A stretch of 64,000 nucleotides of DNA from Bacteroidota bacterium (GTDB lineage: Bacteria; Bacteroidota; Bacteroidia; Chitinophagales; Chitinophagaceae), in the NCBI GenBank assembly GCA_023417815.1, contig JAEZEI010000052.1, positions 62,001-126,000 of the forward strand. The letters are read 5' to 3'. Under the pieces are notes generated by a model. It was not told where the DNA came from. It did no database searches and saw only the letters and a program-made list of their open reading frames with translations. Shown in pieces: positions 7,935 to 16,411 of this stretch (within the stretch, counting starts at the first letter, position 1; every line of letters begins with the position of its first letter). Made by a program: the position numbers and the translations under genes.

Positions 7935-9857
7935 ATGGAAATTCTGCCAGGTACTTTACTAAAGAATATTGACAGTCCCGATGACCTGAAAAAGCTGGAC
8001 AAAGACCAGTTACAACAGGTTTGCAATGAGTTACGTCAATATATTGTTGATGTGGTGAGTGTTCATGGTGGCCATTTTGGTGCCAGCCTGGGGGTGGTGG
8101 AACTGACTGTGGCCCTCCACTATGTTTTCAATACTCCCTATGACCAACTGGTATGGGATGTAGGTCACCAGGCGTACGGGCATAAAATCCTAACCGGGAG
8201 AAGGGATAATTTCATCACCAACAGGAAGTACAAGGGACTAAGTGGTTTTCCTAAAAGAACTGAAAGCGACTATGATGCTTTTGGTGTAGGACATTCATCA
8301 ACCTCAATTTCAGCAGCATTGGGAATGGCAATGGCCTCTCAGTATAAAGGGGAGACAGATCGCCAGCATGTAGCTGTTATAGGAGATGGTGCAATGACAG
8401 CCGGCCTTGCATTCGAAGCCATGAACCATGCCGGGATAGAAAAGAGCAATGTGCTGATCATCCTGAATGATAACTGCATGAGCATTGACCCGAATGTTGG
8501 TGCTTTGAAGGAATACCTTACTGATATAACCACTTCACATACTTACAACGAATTGCGCGATAATGTATGGAAGGCGCTCGGCAAACTGCCGGTGGGTAAA
8601 GGTTTCTCAAGGCATATGGCCAGCAAGCTGGAAGCTTCACTTAAAGGACTTGTGAGCAAGAGCAGTAATCTGTTTGAAGCGTTGCAGATACGCTATTTCG
8701 GGCCTATAGACGGGCATAATATTCTGAAGCTGGTTGATACGCTTAAAGACCTCAGGGATATTCCAGGTCCAAAACTTCTACACATTAAAACGGTGAAGGG
8801 TAAAGGCTACGACCTTGCTGAAAAAGACCAGACCAGGTGGCATGCGCCGGGTCTTTTTGATAAAGTTACCGGGGAGATCTTCAAAAAGAAATTTGACATT
8901 CCCCAGCCTCCTAAATACCAGGACGTATTCGGGCATACCATAATCGAACTTGCAGAACAGAACCAAAAGGTATTCGGTATCACACCGGCCATGCCCAGCG
9001 GATGTTCCCTGAAATACATGATGGAGAAGATGCCGGACAGGGCCTTCGACGTAGGCATTTGCGAACAGCATGCGGTTACCCTGAGCGCCGGTATGGCCAC
9101 GCAGGGGCTGAAAGTTTTCTGCAATATTTATTCTTCGTTTATGCAGCGTGCATATGATATGGTTATCCATGACGTGGCCATCCAGAAATTGCCGGTAATA
9201 TTCTGCCTCGACAGGGCAGGCCTTGTTGGTGAAGATGGTCCTACACACCATGGCGCCTATGATATTGCCTATATGCGCTGCATTCCCAACATGATCGTAA
9301 GCTCACCGATGAATGAATCGGAACTGAGAAACCTTATGTACACCGCCCAGCTCGATTCCAACAAGCTGCCTTTTGTTATTCGATATCCTCGCGGAGAAGG
9401 TGTGATGCCGGAATGGAAAACCCCGCTCCAGGAGATCAGGATCGGGACCGGCAGGAAACTGAAAGAAGGAAAGGATGTGGCTATTTTATCATTAGGCCAC
9501 CCTGGAAATTTTGCTGCTGAGGCTATCCGCGACCTGGGCTGTGAAGGAATCACCCCGGCACATTACGATATGCGTTTTGTAAAACCTCTGGATGAAAACC
9601 TGCTTCACGAGATCTTCAGCCAGTTCGATAAAGTGATCACAATAGAAGATGGTACCGTGGTTGGCGGTTTTGGTTCTGCCATACTGGAATTCATGAACAC
9701 ACACGGATACAAGGCTGATGTAAAGATCATGGGCATACCTGATGCGATCGTAGAACACGGCACTCCTAAGCAGTTATACAGCGAGGTGGGACTGGATGCA
9801 GAACATATCATGAAGGCTGTAAGGGAAATGGTGTCTGCAGGTAAGGTACCAGCTTAA
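7935..9857 (+). CDS. dxs: 1-deoxy-D-xylulose-5-phosphate synthase
   Basis: Condenses pyruvate and glyceraldehyde 3-phosphate using thiamine diphosphate, the first step of the methylerythritol phosphate route to isoprenoids, including the undecaprenyl carrier used by MraY and UppP. The thiamine-binding motif begins with GDG at residues 150-152 and ends with NDN at 178-180. The transketolase central domain has the typical DRAGLVGEDGPTHHG. A longer frame begins at ATG 7902, but a near-consensus -7 element (TATTTTTA, 7906-7913) lies inside it, so the ATG at 7935 (MEILPGTLLKNIDSP, 640 residues) is preferred. The 3' end overlaps the convergent scpA by 4 bases. Confidence 0.95.
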   Translation: MEILPGTLLKNIDSPDDLKKLDKDQLQQVCNELRQYIVDVVSVHGGHFGASLGVVELTVALHYVFNTPYDQLVWDVGHQAYGHKILTGRRDNFITNRKYKGLSGFPKRTESDYDAFGVGHSSTSISAALGMAMASQYKGETDRQHVAVIGDGAMTAGLAFEAMNHAGIEKSNVLIILNDNCMSIDPNVGALKEYLTDITTSHTYNELRDNVWKALGKLPVGKGFSRHMASKLEASLKGLVSKSSNLFEALQIRYFGPIDGHNILKLVDTLKDLRDIPGPKLLHIKTVKGKGYDLAEKDQTRWHAPGLFDKVTGEIFKKKFDIPQPPKYQDVFGHTIIELAEQNQKVFGITPAMPSGCSLKYMMEKMPDRAFDVGICEQHAVTLSAGMATQGLKVFCNIYSSFMQRAYDMVIHDVAIQKLPVIFCLDRAGLVGEDGPTHHGAYDIAYMRCIPNMIVSSPMNESELRNLMYTAQLDSNKLPFVIRYPRGEGVMPEWKTPLQEIRIGTGRKLKEGKDVAILSLGHPGNFAAEAIRDLGCEGITPAHYDMRFVKPLDENLLHEIFSQFDKVITIEDGTVVGGFGSAILEFMNTHGYKADVKIMGIPDAIVEHGTPKQLYSEVGLDAEHIMKAVREMVSAGKVPA

Positions 9858-10654
9858 TTTAAACTCCCGAAATCATCAGGTAATAACGGGGCCGGAATCT
9901 CTTCCTCCCGGCTGTCATTCCACTCGATAATGAAGTTATTCCTTCCTTCTCCCACCGAGATCATCAGGAATTTCTGCTGAACAAGTTCCAGCATATTCAG
10001 GAAGATGAATATGGCATGGATCCGGTCTTCGCAGACTTCAAAGATCTTTTCAAAGGAAAGGGTGCGTTCAGTTTTACAAAGATCGAGCATATACTCACGG
10101 ATACCTTCCATGGTATAATTGTACTGCACTACAGTATGAACAGGCCTGTTATTTTTATCGTGCAGTCGCTGCACAACTTTTTCAAACGCCTTCATAAGGC
10201 GGAAGAGTGAGATGGTCTGGATCTCGGTTCCTTCCCCGGCTTCCTCGCCGATCTTTGAAAGTTCTTTCTGAAGATTACCGCGTTTCGTGCGAAGCATTCT
10301 TTCTGCTTCCATTTCTGCAAGCTTCGCGGCGGCTTCCTTATACCTTTTATATTCAAGGATCTTGTCGACCAGTTCCTGGCGTGGATCTATCTCATTTCCG
10401 GCTGCATCAAGTTCTTTCCTGGGTAACAGCATCTTCGCCTTTATACGCATAAGCGTGCTGATGAAAAGAATGAATTCGGAACTCAGTTCAATATTCAGTT
10501 GTTCCGACTGGTGGATATGATCGAGAAAGTCATTGGTGATCCTGGTGATGGGTATATTATATATATCCAGTTCATCCCGCTCAATGAAGAAAAGTAAGAG
10601 ATCAAAAGGTCCTTCAAACTGCTCGAGCTTTATCTGGTACGACTTATTCTGCAT
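9854..10654 (-). CDS. scpA: Segregation and condensation protein ScpA
   Basis: The kleisin subunit of the SMC-ScpAB condensin, needed for chromosome compaction and segregation. The N-terminus YQIKLEQFEGPFDLLLFFIE is diagnostic, and ELDIYNIPITRITNDFL follows. The C-terminal winged-helix region (about 190-250) binds the SMC head. A longer frame starts with TTG at 10672, but that codon lies in the T-tract of the mscL terminator, so the ATG at 10654 (266 residues) is chosen. scpB and smc are not in this window. Confidence 0.92.
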   Translation of the reverse strand: MQNKSYQIKLEQFEGPFDLLLFFIERDELDIYNIPITRITNDFLDHIHQSEQLNIELSSEFILFISTLMRIKAKMLLPRKELDAAGNEIDPRQELVDKILEYKRYKEAAAKLAEMEAERMLRTKRGNLQKELSKIGEEAGEGTEIQTISLFRLMKAFEKVVQRLHDKNNRPVHTVVQYNYTMEGIREYMLDLCKTERTLSFEKIFEVCEDRIHAIFIFLNMLELVQQKFLMISVGEGRNNFIIEWNDSREEEIPAPLLPDDFGSLN

Positions 10655-10670
10655 CCTCTGTGGTTTCGGC

Positions 10671-10712
10671 AAAAATAGCCCATACCTTCAAGGATTTCGA
10701 AGCGTATGGGCT
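10671..10712 (-). terminator. Intrinsic terminator downstream of mscL
   Basis: A 9-bp perfect stem (AGCCCATAC at 10677-10685 with GTATGGGCT at 10704-10712), extended by an inner CTTC/GAAG pairing, is followed on the minus strand by ATTTTTG (10677-10671). It separates mscL from scpA. Confidence 0.75.
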
Positions 10713-10740
10713 GTTCGCAGAGTTTGTGGATAATTTGGGA

Positions 10741-11109
10741 TTACTTCTTCCTCAGTTCATCACGGATCTCCATCAGCAAAACATCAGTGCTTGAAGGTCC
10801 TGCTGCAACTTCTTTTTTCTTAATGATCCTGTTCATTCCTTTGATGATCAGGAACAATACGAATGCAACCATGAGGAATTTGATGACTGCTGCCAGGAAA
10901 TTCCCGTATTTCACCCCCTTCCATGAAAGCTGGCTGATATCGTCGGCCTTTATGGCTTCGAGAGCAGGCGTAAGAAGCAATGGTGTGATTACATCATCAA
11001 CCAGCGAAGAGATTATAGCGCTGAAAGCTGCTCCGATGATCACGGCAACGGCCAGGTCAATGATATTGCCTTTCGTGGCGAATTCTTTGAATTCCTTCAA
11101 AAGTGACAT
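10741..11109 (-). CDS. mscL: Large-conductance mechanosensitive channel MscL
   Basis: A 122-residue inner membrane channel that opens under high membrane tension and releases solutes during osmotic downshock. The N-terminal helix (LLKEFKEFATKG) and first membrane segment NIIDLAVAVIIGAAFSAII contain the pore constriction. A periplasmic loop follows, then a second membrane segment (about 73-93) and a charged C-terminal helix ending EIRDELRKK. The length is normal. It forms a single-gene unit bounded by its own terminator and divergent from the DMT transporter gene. Confidence 0.96.
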   Translation of the reverse strand: MSLLKEFKEFATKGNIIDLAVAVIIGAAFSAIISSLVDDVITPLLLTPALEAIKADDISQLSWKGVKYGNFLAAVIKFLMVAFVLFLIIKGMNRIIKKKEVAAGPSSTDVLLMEIRDELRKK

Positions 11110-11195
11110 AACGGGATATTTTGATTATAAATGAATTACAATAAAAAAGATTTTAGCAAGAATACCAAACCTTTTGTCCTTTGAAAGTTTAAACT

Positions 11196-12143
11196 TTGCG
11201 CCTTAAATTTCAGGGCTTGAATTCAGCCGCACTAAGGAACTGGCTATTATTTATTGTACTTGCCATCATCTGGGGAAGCAGTTTCATCTTAATAAAAGAA
11301 GGTATTGCGTTTCTTACGCCTTTCCAGGCAGCTTCAGTAAGGATAGTTGCTGCGGGAGCCGTGCTGCTTCCGCTGGCAATCCGGTATTTCAGAAGCATCC
11401 CGGTTTCTAAGCTTCCGCTCGTTGCCGCATCAGGCGCGCTTGGCAGCCTCTTTCCCGCATATTTATTCTGCCTTGCAGAAGAAGGTATGGACAGCGCCAT
11501 GGCAGGAACCCTGAATTCCCTGACACCCATTTTCGTGATCATTACAGGTGCTCTTTTCTTCGGGTTGAGAACACATAAGTATAAGGTGATCGGGATCCTG
11601 GTGGCATTCGGTGGCACCGCGTTATTATCCTTCAATTCAGAACAATCGGGCAACCCGGTCAGATTCCTGAACATATTCTATATCATTATCGCTACAATAA
11701 TGTATGGTTTGAATGTTAACCTGGTTCAGCGATATCTTAAAGGCATGCAGTCACTGCATATTGTTTCAGCAGCGCTGGTGATCAATGCTATCCCGGCACT
11801 GGTAGTATTAGGCATGACGGGTTATTTTTCCGAATTGCCCGGCAACGAAGGCATGTGGCGATCCACATTATTCTCTTTCCTTTTGGGATTCCTGGGAACA
11901 GCAGTGGCTTCCATTCTTTTTTATATGTTGATAAAAAGGGCAGGAGCCGTCTTTTCATCCATGGTTACCTATGGCATTCCTATTGTTGCCAATATCTGGG
12001 GGATCATTTATGGTGAGAACATGGGTATGGTGGAGATCCTGAGCCTTATGGTCATTCTGACCGGGGTTTACCTGGCAAACAGGAAATGGTCTACCGAACC
12101 ACCAGCTTCCTCCGCGGAGAAGGATAATGATCGAAAAAAATGA
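11196..12143 (+). CDS. DMT/EamA family transporter
   Basis: A 315-residue membrane protein with ten hydrophobic segments in two EamA repeats (NWLLFIVLAIIWGSSFILIKEG at the N-terminus; a second repeat from about residue 155). Members export metabolites such as amino acids; the substrate cannot be told. No ATG is available near the start. The TTG at 11196 gives the longest form, but a promoter-like TAAACTTTG sits directly on it, so TTG at 11217 (MNSAALRNW) may be the true start. The 3' end overlaps the convergent lipoprotein gene by 53 bases. Confidence 0.85.
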   Translation: MRLKFQGLNSAALRNWLLFIVLAIIWGSSFILIKEGIAFLTPFQAASVRIVAAGAVLLPLAIRYFRSIPVSKLPLVAASGALGSLFPAYLFCLAEEGMDSAMAGTLNSLTPIFVIITGALFFGLRTHKYKVIGILVAFGGTALLSFNSEQSGNPVRFLNIFYIIIATIMYGLNVNLVQRYLKGMQSLHIVSAALVINAIPALVVLGMTGYFSELPGNEGMWRSTLFSFLLGFLGTAVASILFYMLIKRAGAVFSSMVTYGIPIVANIWGIIYGENMGMVEILSLMVILTGVYLANRKWSTEPPASSAEKDNDRKK

Positions 12144-12474
12144 TCTCGTTCTTCTTATTGTCTATAATTGCTTTTGAACCAAGTACCATCCTGTCTTTTT
12201 TCTTAAAATATTCCAGCAACATGGTATCACCCTTCATGGTATAACGCCCGGGGATACTCGTGTTTTTAACACTATCGAATAATTGCTTGTAGAATTCGAA
12301 GTAGTTATTTTCCTTAATTACAAAGTAGTCATCGTTCAGGTCATCTATTGATTTAAAGGTGCGGATCACCTCGCTTTGGTTAAATTCGGTTTGATATTTT
12401 GCAAACCTGTTCACCTGGCAGGAGAAAAGGGAGATGGTAATTGCAAACAAACAAAAAGAAAGGATTCTTAGCAT
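12091..12474 (-). CDS. Small putative lipoprotein, unknown function
   Basis: A 127-residue protein with a lipoprotein signal: hydrophobic segment and lipobox SLFSC with the acylated cysteine at residue 19. The mature part is small, mixed-charge and has no motif I recognise. It could be a Bacteroidota lipocalin-like or beta-sheet lipoprotein, but this is not demonstrable here. The ATG is only a few bases after a TAAATTTG element (12486-12479), so the message may be nearly leaderless. Its 3' end runs 53 bases into the convergent transporter gene. Confidence 0.7.
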   Translation of the reverse strand: MLRILSFCLFAITISLFSCQVNRFAKYQTEFNQSEVIRTFKSIDDLNDDYFVIKENNYFEFYKQLFDSVKNTSIPGRYTMKGDTMLLEYFKKKDRMVLGSKAIIDNKKNEIIFFDHYPSPRRKLVVR

Positions 12475-12478
12475 GCCG

Positions 12479-12486
12479 CAAATTTA
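12479..12486 (-). promoter_or_regulatory. Predicted -7 promoter element for lipoprotein gene
   Basis: The minus strand reads TAAATTTG, an exact match to TAnnTTTG, ending 4 bases before the ATG at 12474. If the usual spacing to the start site holds, transcription would begin at or very near the start codon. Confidence 0.45.
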
Positions 12487-12886
12487 GGGCATGGAAAGAT
12501 CCGGGTTCCGGCAATATCCCTTTTGGAAAGGTACTGATGAATTCTTTGTGCCATTTGGCATAATTCCTTCTAGGAACCTCTCTTAGAAATTTACTTATTG
12601 AAGAAGATTCAGGATTTACCACTTTGTGTACCCGGGAGGCCCCCCGAACAGGTACTTTTTCCGACATAAACGTTTATATCCCGGTTAAACGCAATTTATT
12701 TCATAAATTTCTTTTGGGGCGGGAACGCCAGTTCCCCGGCCTGGAGGATTTTGGGATTATTATGTAAATCAATTCTTTAGGATGAATTAGTGCTGATTTT
12801 CCCCTGCCTGGAAACCTAAGTTCATTGTTCCCTCCGTAACCGATAAAAATCCTTCAGCCTTATTTTTCTATACAACCTTCAACACT
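12487..12886. other. Non-coding gap before atpD with several inverted repeats
   Basis: About 400 bases without a convincing gene. It holds a GC-rich hairpin followed by TTTTT (12628-12660), a short repeat CGTTTA/TAAACG (12671-12691) and a tight hairpin GGGAAC-gcca-GTTCCC (12721-12736). A minus-strand frame through 12380-12667 has no recognisable family and mostly overlaps the lipoprotein gene and the gap, so it is not called. The sequence could be the remains of a mobile or repeat element. Confidence 0.4.
12628..12660 (+). terminator. Possible intrinsic terminator in atpD upstream gap
   Basis: GTACC (12628-12632) pairs with GGTAC (12651-12655), CGGG (12633-12636) pairs with CCCG (12643-12646), with an AACA bulge, and TTTTT follows at 12656-12660. 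It would stop plus-strand transcription about 500 bases after the DMT transporter gene and insulate atpD. The bulge makes it weaker than the other terminators here. Confidence 0.35.
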
Positions 12887-12894
12887 TACCTTTG
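12887..12894 (+). promoter_or_regulatory. Predicted -7 promoter element for atpD-atpC
   Basis: TACCTTTG matches the Bacteroidota -7 consensus exactly, 38 bases before the atpD ATG. Confidence 0.55.
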
Positions 12895-12932
12895 CGGCTC
12901 GAAAATCAAACGCAAAACAATAACCAATTGTT

Positions 12933-14438
12933 ATGGCCAATACTGGTAAGATAAAATCAATCATCGGCGCTGTTGTAGACGTGCAGTTCGACACAGAAGG
13001 CCGCCTCCCTGAAATCCTTAACGCCCTTGAAGTTTCAAGGGAAAATGGTGATAAGCTGATACTCGAGGTACAGCAGCACCTGGGTGAGGATAGTGTTAGA
13101 ACTATCGCGATGGACAGTACTGAAGGCCTGGTGCGCGGAATGGCTGTGCGCGATATGGGAAAACCCATCGCAATGCCAGTGGGTGAAGGTATCAAGGGAA
13201 GACTGTTCAACGTAACAGGAGATGCTATTGATGGTCTGCCGCAATTAAACAAAGAGAACGGAAGGCCGATCCACGCTAAACCCCCGTTGTTTGAAAACCT
13301 GAGTACCGCAAATGAGATCCTTTTTACAGGTATCAAGGTGATCGACCTTATCGAACCTTACGCAAAGGGTGGTAAGATCGGTTTGTTTGGCGGTGCGGGT
13401 GTAGGAAAAACCGTATTGATCCAGGAACTTATTAATAATATCGCGAAAGCATATAGCGGTCTTTCTGTATTTGCCGGTGTGGGTGAGCGTACCAGGGAAG
13501 GTAATGACCTTATGCGTGAGATGATCGAGGCAGGGATCATGAACTACGGCGATAAATTCAAGCATAGTATGGAAGAAGGGGGCTGGGACCTCGCTTCTGT
13601 AGATCTTGAAGGATTGAAAGAATCGAAGGCGACCTTCGTTTTCGGACAGATGAACGAACCACCGGGAGCGCGTGCGCGTGTTGCCCTAAGTGGTCTAACC
13701 CTGGCAGAATATTTCAGGGATGGTGAAGGTGAGGGACAAGGAAAGGATATCCTTTTCTTCGTCGACAATATCTTCAGGTTTACCCAGGCGGGTTCTGAAG
13801 TATCAGCCCTTCTTGGTCGTATGCCAAGTGCGGTGGGATATCAGCCAACCCTGGCAACAGAGATGGGTCTCATGCAGGAAAGGATCACTTCAACCCGTAA
13901 CGGTTCAATCACCTCTGTTCAGGCAGTGTACGTACCTGCGGATGACCTTACCGATCCGGCCCCGGCTACAACCTTTGCCCACCTTGATGCCACAACCGTT
14001 TTGAGCCGTAAGATCGCGGATCTTGGTATCTATCCTGCGGTAGATCCCCTGGATAGTACCAGCCGTATCCTGACTCCGATGATCGTTGGTGAACTTCATT
14101 ATAATACTGCGAACAGGGTTAAGCTCATTCTTCAGCGTTACAAGGAACTGCAGGATATCATTGCAATCCTTGGCCTGGATGAATTAAGTGATGAAGATAA
14201 ACTAACAGTATCGCGTGCACGTAAGGTGCAGCGTTTCCTTAGCCAGCCATTCTTCGTGGCAGAACAGTTCACTGGTCTTAAAGGGGTACTTGTTCCGATC
14301 GAAGACACTATCCGCGGATTCAACGCGATCATGGATGGAGAAGTGGACGAATACCCGGAAGCTGCTTTCAACCTCGTAGGTACGCTTGAAGATGCGATTG
14401 AAAAAGGTAAGAAACTGATGGCTGCAGCACAGGTTTAA
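12933..14438 (+). CDS. atpD: F1F0 ATP synthase subunit beta
   Basis: The catalytic subunit of the F1 sector, making ATP from ADP and phosphate at the membrane. The N-terminal beta-barrel is at about 1-80, the P-loop GGAGVGKT at 153-160, and GERTREGNDLMREM and the SALLGRMPSAVGYQPTL stretch follow. The protein is 501 residues, somewhat longer than the 460 of E. coli, as is usual in Bacteroidota. It is paired with atpC only; the remaining F1F0 genes are not in the window, matching the split arrangement I know from this phylum. Confidence 0.97.
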   Translation: MANTGKIKSIIGAVVDVQFDTEGRLPEILNALEVSRENGDKLILEVQQHLGEDSVRTIAMDSTEGLVRGMAVRDMGKPIAMPVGEGIKGRLFNVTGDAIDGLPQLNKENGRPIHAKPPLFENLSTANEILFTGIKVIDLIEPYAKGGKIGLFGGAGVGKTVLIQELINNIAKAYSGLSVFAGVGERTREGNDLMREMIEAGIMNYGDKFKHSMEEGGWDLASVDLEGLKESKATFVFGQMNEPPGARARVALSGLTLAEYFRDGEGEGQGKDILFFVDNIFRFTQAGSEVSALLGRMPSAVGYQPTLATEMGLMQERITSTRNGSITSVQAVYVPADDLTDPAPATTFAHLDATTVLSRKIADLGIYPAVDPLDSTSRILTPMIVGELHYNTANRVKLILQRYKELQDIIAILGLDELSDEDKLTVSRARKVQRFLSQPFFVAEQFTGLKGVLVPIEDTIRGFNAIMDGEVDEYPEAAFNLVGTLEDAIEKGKKLMAAAQV

Positions 14439-14449
14439 TAATTTATAAG

Positions 14450-14701
14450 ATGACATTAGAAATATTAACCCCGGAACGGAAATTATTCAGCGGCGAAGTT
14501 TATGGCGTGCAGCTGCCCGGTATAAGCGGACTTTTCGAAGTACTCGACAAGCATGCCGCAATTGTTAGCGCTCTTAAGGCAGGAAAACTTAAAGTGCTGA
14601 AAGACAAACAAAATTCTGTCACTTTTTCTGTCCAGGGTGGCTTCGTGGAAGTTTTAAATAACAAGACTACGGTATTGGTTGAAGGAGCAGAAGAGATCTA
14701 A
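14450..14701 (+). CDS. atpC: F1F0 ATP synthase subunit epsilon
   Basis: An 83-residue epsilon subunit containing only the N-terminal beta-sandwich domain (LEILTPERKLFSGEVYGVQLPG). The C-terminal inhibitory helices of the approximately 135-residue E. coli protein are absent, as in other short Bacteroidota epsilon subunits. It connects the rotor shaft to the c-ring. It starts 11 bases after atpD and is followed by a strong terminator, so atpD-atpC is a two-gene operon. Without the C-terminal helices, epsilon-type autoinhibition of ATP hydrolysis is not expected; that is inference. Confidence 0.93.
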   Translation: MTLEILTPERKLFSGEVYGVQLPGISGLFEVLDKHAAIVSALKAGKLKVLKDKQNSVTFSVQGGFVEVLNNKTTVLVEGAEEI

Positions 14702-14721
14702 ATGCTTCATTTTAAATAGTT

Positions 14722-14748
14722 AGCCGCATCCCCGATGCGGCTTTTTTT
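14722..14748 (+). terminator. Intrinsic terminator of atpD-atpC
   Basis: A 9-bp perfect stem AGCCGCATC (14722-14730) / GATGCGGCT (14734-14742) with a CCC loop, followed by a run of seven T residues (14742-14748). It lies 20 bases after the atpC stop. Confidence 0.9.
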
Positions 14749-14796
14749 ATCTGGTAATGTCGTTGAACTATTGTTTAGGAGCTGAAAAGCCATCCA

Positions 14797-14848
14797 TTTG
14801 TGACATGATCTTTGTGACATTTTAAATGTCACAAATTTTTTGTCACAA
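14797..14848. repeat. Nested TGTGACA dyad between atpC and acyltransferase
   Basis: Four copies of the word TTTGTGACA/TGTCACAA: two direct (14797-14806, 14811-14820) and two inverted (14826-14835, 14841-14848). The middle two form a 12-bp perfect palindrome with a 1-base spacer (14811-14822 / 14824-14835), followed on the plus strand by a T-run. It could be an operator, a second terminator for the atp operon, or both. It lies between two convergent genes, where a terminator is more expected than an operator. Confidence 0.6.
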
Positions 14849-14867
14849 CCCCGGAATGGTAATGAAA

Positions 14868-15830
14868 TCAATTTGCCCGTGAAAATGGCATCCTGAAATG
14901 AAGAAGGCAAAGTGCCGTGATAGGCAAGAATACCAGGAGCAAGAGGGGAAGTTGAAGGAGGTAAACAATCAAGCCGGCAATAATTATATAGACAGGATAG
15001 GTAATAAAGAGTAAGGCAACCATAATTGAATCAAAATGGCCGGATCTGCCTGCAACTTTTTCTGTAATGAGCCTGGCAGGAAAGTAAAGAGGAGCATGCA
15101 GAATTAAGCCGGAAACGGCTGGCAAAAACAGGATTGTTCTCATGAACAGGGATGGTTCGCCTTGGAATATTTCTTTTTTCCTCTTTGTATCCTTATCCTC
15201 AATTTCATAAACCACCCCTTCAAGTTCTTTTTTCAGAATAGCATTAAAGTTATTGGAAGCTTTTCCAAAGGGTTCACCAAGATCAACATCATCCCCCGAT
15301 ATAAGGTTTCCGAAATTGAGATGAACTATTTTCCCGAATCTTTTGAAAGCATGATAGTTCAGTCCTGCAGGCAGAATCTTTAATGGAATTCCCGCTTCCC
15401 AGGCTGTAAATGCTAACCGGGCAGTTCCTTTTCTTAGTGGGCGAAGGTGCCATTCATTTTCGCACCGGGCTTCGCTGAAGATCAATACGATCCCGTTCTT
15501 TTCAAAAACCTCTTTGCATTTCTGGAAGGTGTCATAATTCTGTCCCAGGTTCTCACTGCCTTCACTGATCCTGTAAACCGGGAGCATCCTGAGAGACCTT
15601 AGTATCCGGATGATAATTCTTCCTTTATATACATCTCCTCTCACCAGGGATGTGATCGGGCGTTTAAAATGGGTGGCAAGTATTACAGCATCCAGGAAGG
15701 AATTCGGATGATTCGCTGCGATGAGCAGGGGGCCTTCCAGTTTTACAAGGGTGGGCTTATTTACCACCAGCCTGCGGCAGTAGAACCTGAATGCTACCCG
15801 GGATGGGATCTTTAAGAGATGGTAAAGCAA
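14868..15830 (-). CDS. PlsC-domain acyltransferase (lysophospholipid type)
   Basis: A 320-residue membrane-associated acyltransferase. The catalytic block is AANHPNSFLDA (His41 to Asp47), and the substrate-binding block is FSEARCENEWHLRPLRKGTARLAF. The H-x5-D spacing and these blocks resemble the GPT2/SCT1-like branch rather than canonical PlsC with H-x4-D. Two membrane segments are visible near the C-terminus (about 225-315). It probably transfers acyl chains to glycerol 3-phosphate or a lysolipid. The only nearby start is TTG at 15830, 5 bases after the yqgE stop, implying co-transcription. Confidence 0.8.
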   Translation of the reverse strand: MLYHLLKIPSRVAFRFYCRRLVVNKPTLVKLEGPLLIAANHPNSFLDAVILATHFKRPITSLVRGDVYKGRIIIRILRSLRMLPVYRISEGSENLGQNYDTFQKCKEVFEKNGIVLIFSEARCENEWHLRPLRKGTARLAFTAWEAGIPLKILPAGLNYHAFKRFGKIVHLNFGNLISGDDVDLGEPFGKASNNFNAILKKELEGVVYEIEDKDTKRKKEIFQGEPSLFMRTILFLPAVSGLILHAPLYFPARLITEKVAGRSGHFDSIMVALLFITYPVYIIIAGLIVYLLQLPLLLLVFLPITALCLLHFRMPFSRAN

Positions 15831-15835
15831 TGCTG

Positions 15836-16411
15836 TCAGTTAAGCTGCGGATCAATAGGGAAGTTGATCATCATGGCATATTTTCCACCGAGCCTTCGCA
15901 AACCTTCCTTCCAGATTTCATCATGCGCAACATCAAATACCAGGTCGCGGGTACAGTTCACCGTTAGCCAGCTTTTTTCAGTCATTTCCCCGTCGAGTTG
16001 CCCGCTTTCCCAGCCGCTGTAACCGATAAAGAACCTTATCCCGGAAAGATCGATGGAGCCGGATTTTATCAATGATTTAAGCACTTCAAAATCGCCGCCC
16101 CAATAAATTCCATCCCCTACATCCTGGCTGTCCGGGATCAGGTCGGGATAACAGTGGAGATAATGCACGGTATCCATTTGAACAGGACCACCGGTATACA
16201 CCGGGATTTCATAACCTTCCATATCCGATAAAAGATCACCCAGGCTGAATTCGTAGAGTTTATTAAGAACGAAACCAAAAGTGCCTTCTTCGGCATGCCT
16301 GCAAAGCAGTACCACGCTCCGCATAAAGTTTTCATCTTTAAGGAACGGGTCCGCTATAAGAAGTACACCTTGCCGGGGCTCTATCATGTTTCTAAAGTAC
16401 CAACTTTCCAT
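15836..16411 (-). CDS. YqgE/AlgH family protein
   Basis: A 191-residue protein of the UPF0301 (YqgE/AlgH) family. Typical blocks are the N-terminal GVLLIADPFLKDENFMRSVV with a following FGFVLNK, a central YTGGPVQMDTVHYLH and the FIGYSGWESGQLDGEM motif. No biochemical function is established for the family; AlgH influences alginate production in Pseudomonas. ATG at 16411 and ATG at 16387 (MIEPRQGVLL) are both possible starts. It is divergent from the sensor kinase gene and precedes the acyltransferase in a likely two-gene transcript. Confidence 0.88.
   Translation of the reverse strand: MESWYFRNMIEPRQGVLLIADPFLKDENFMRSVVLLCRHAEEGTFGFVLNKLYEFSLGDLLSDMEGYEIPVYTGGPVQMDTVHYLHCYPDLIPDSQDVGDGIYWGGDFEVLKSLIKSGSIDLSGIRFFIGYSGWESGQLDGEMTEKSWLTVNCTRDLVFDVAHDEIWKEGLRRLGGKYAMMINFPIDPQLN

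Noticed and set aside
12628..12660. tRNA-like fold in the atpD upstream gap
   Set aside because: The GC-rich stem lacks a T-loop consensus and anticodon arm; it fits a bulged terminator better.
12380..12667. 95-residue minus-strand open frame
   Set aside because: It overlaps the lipoprotein gene in another frame, has no recognised family and no promoter element of its own.
14797..14848. CRP-type binding site (TGTGA-N6-TCACA)
   Set aside because: The half-sites are present, but the spacing between TGTGA and TCACA in the palindrome is 11 bases, not 6.
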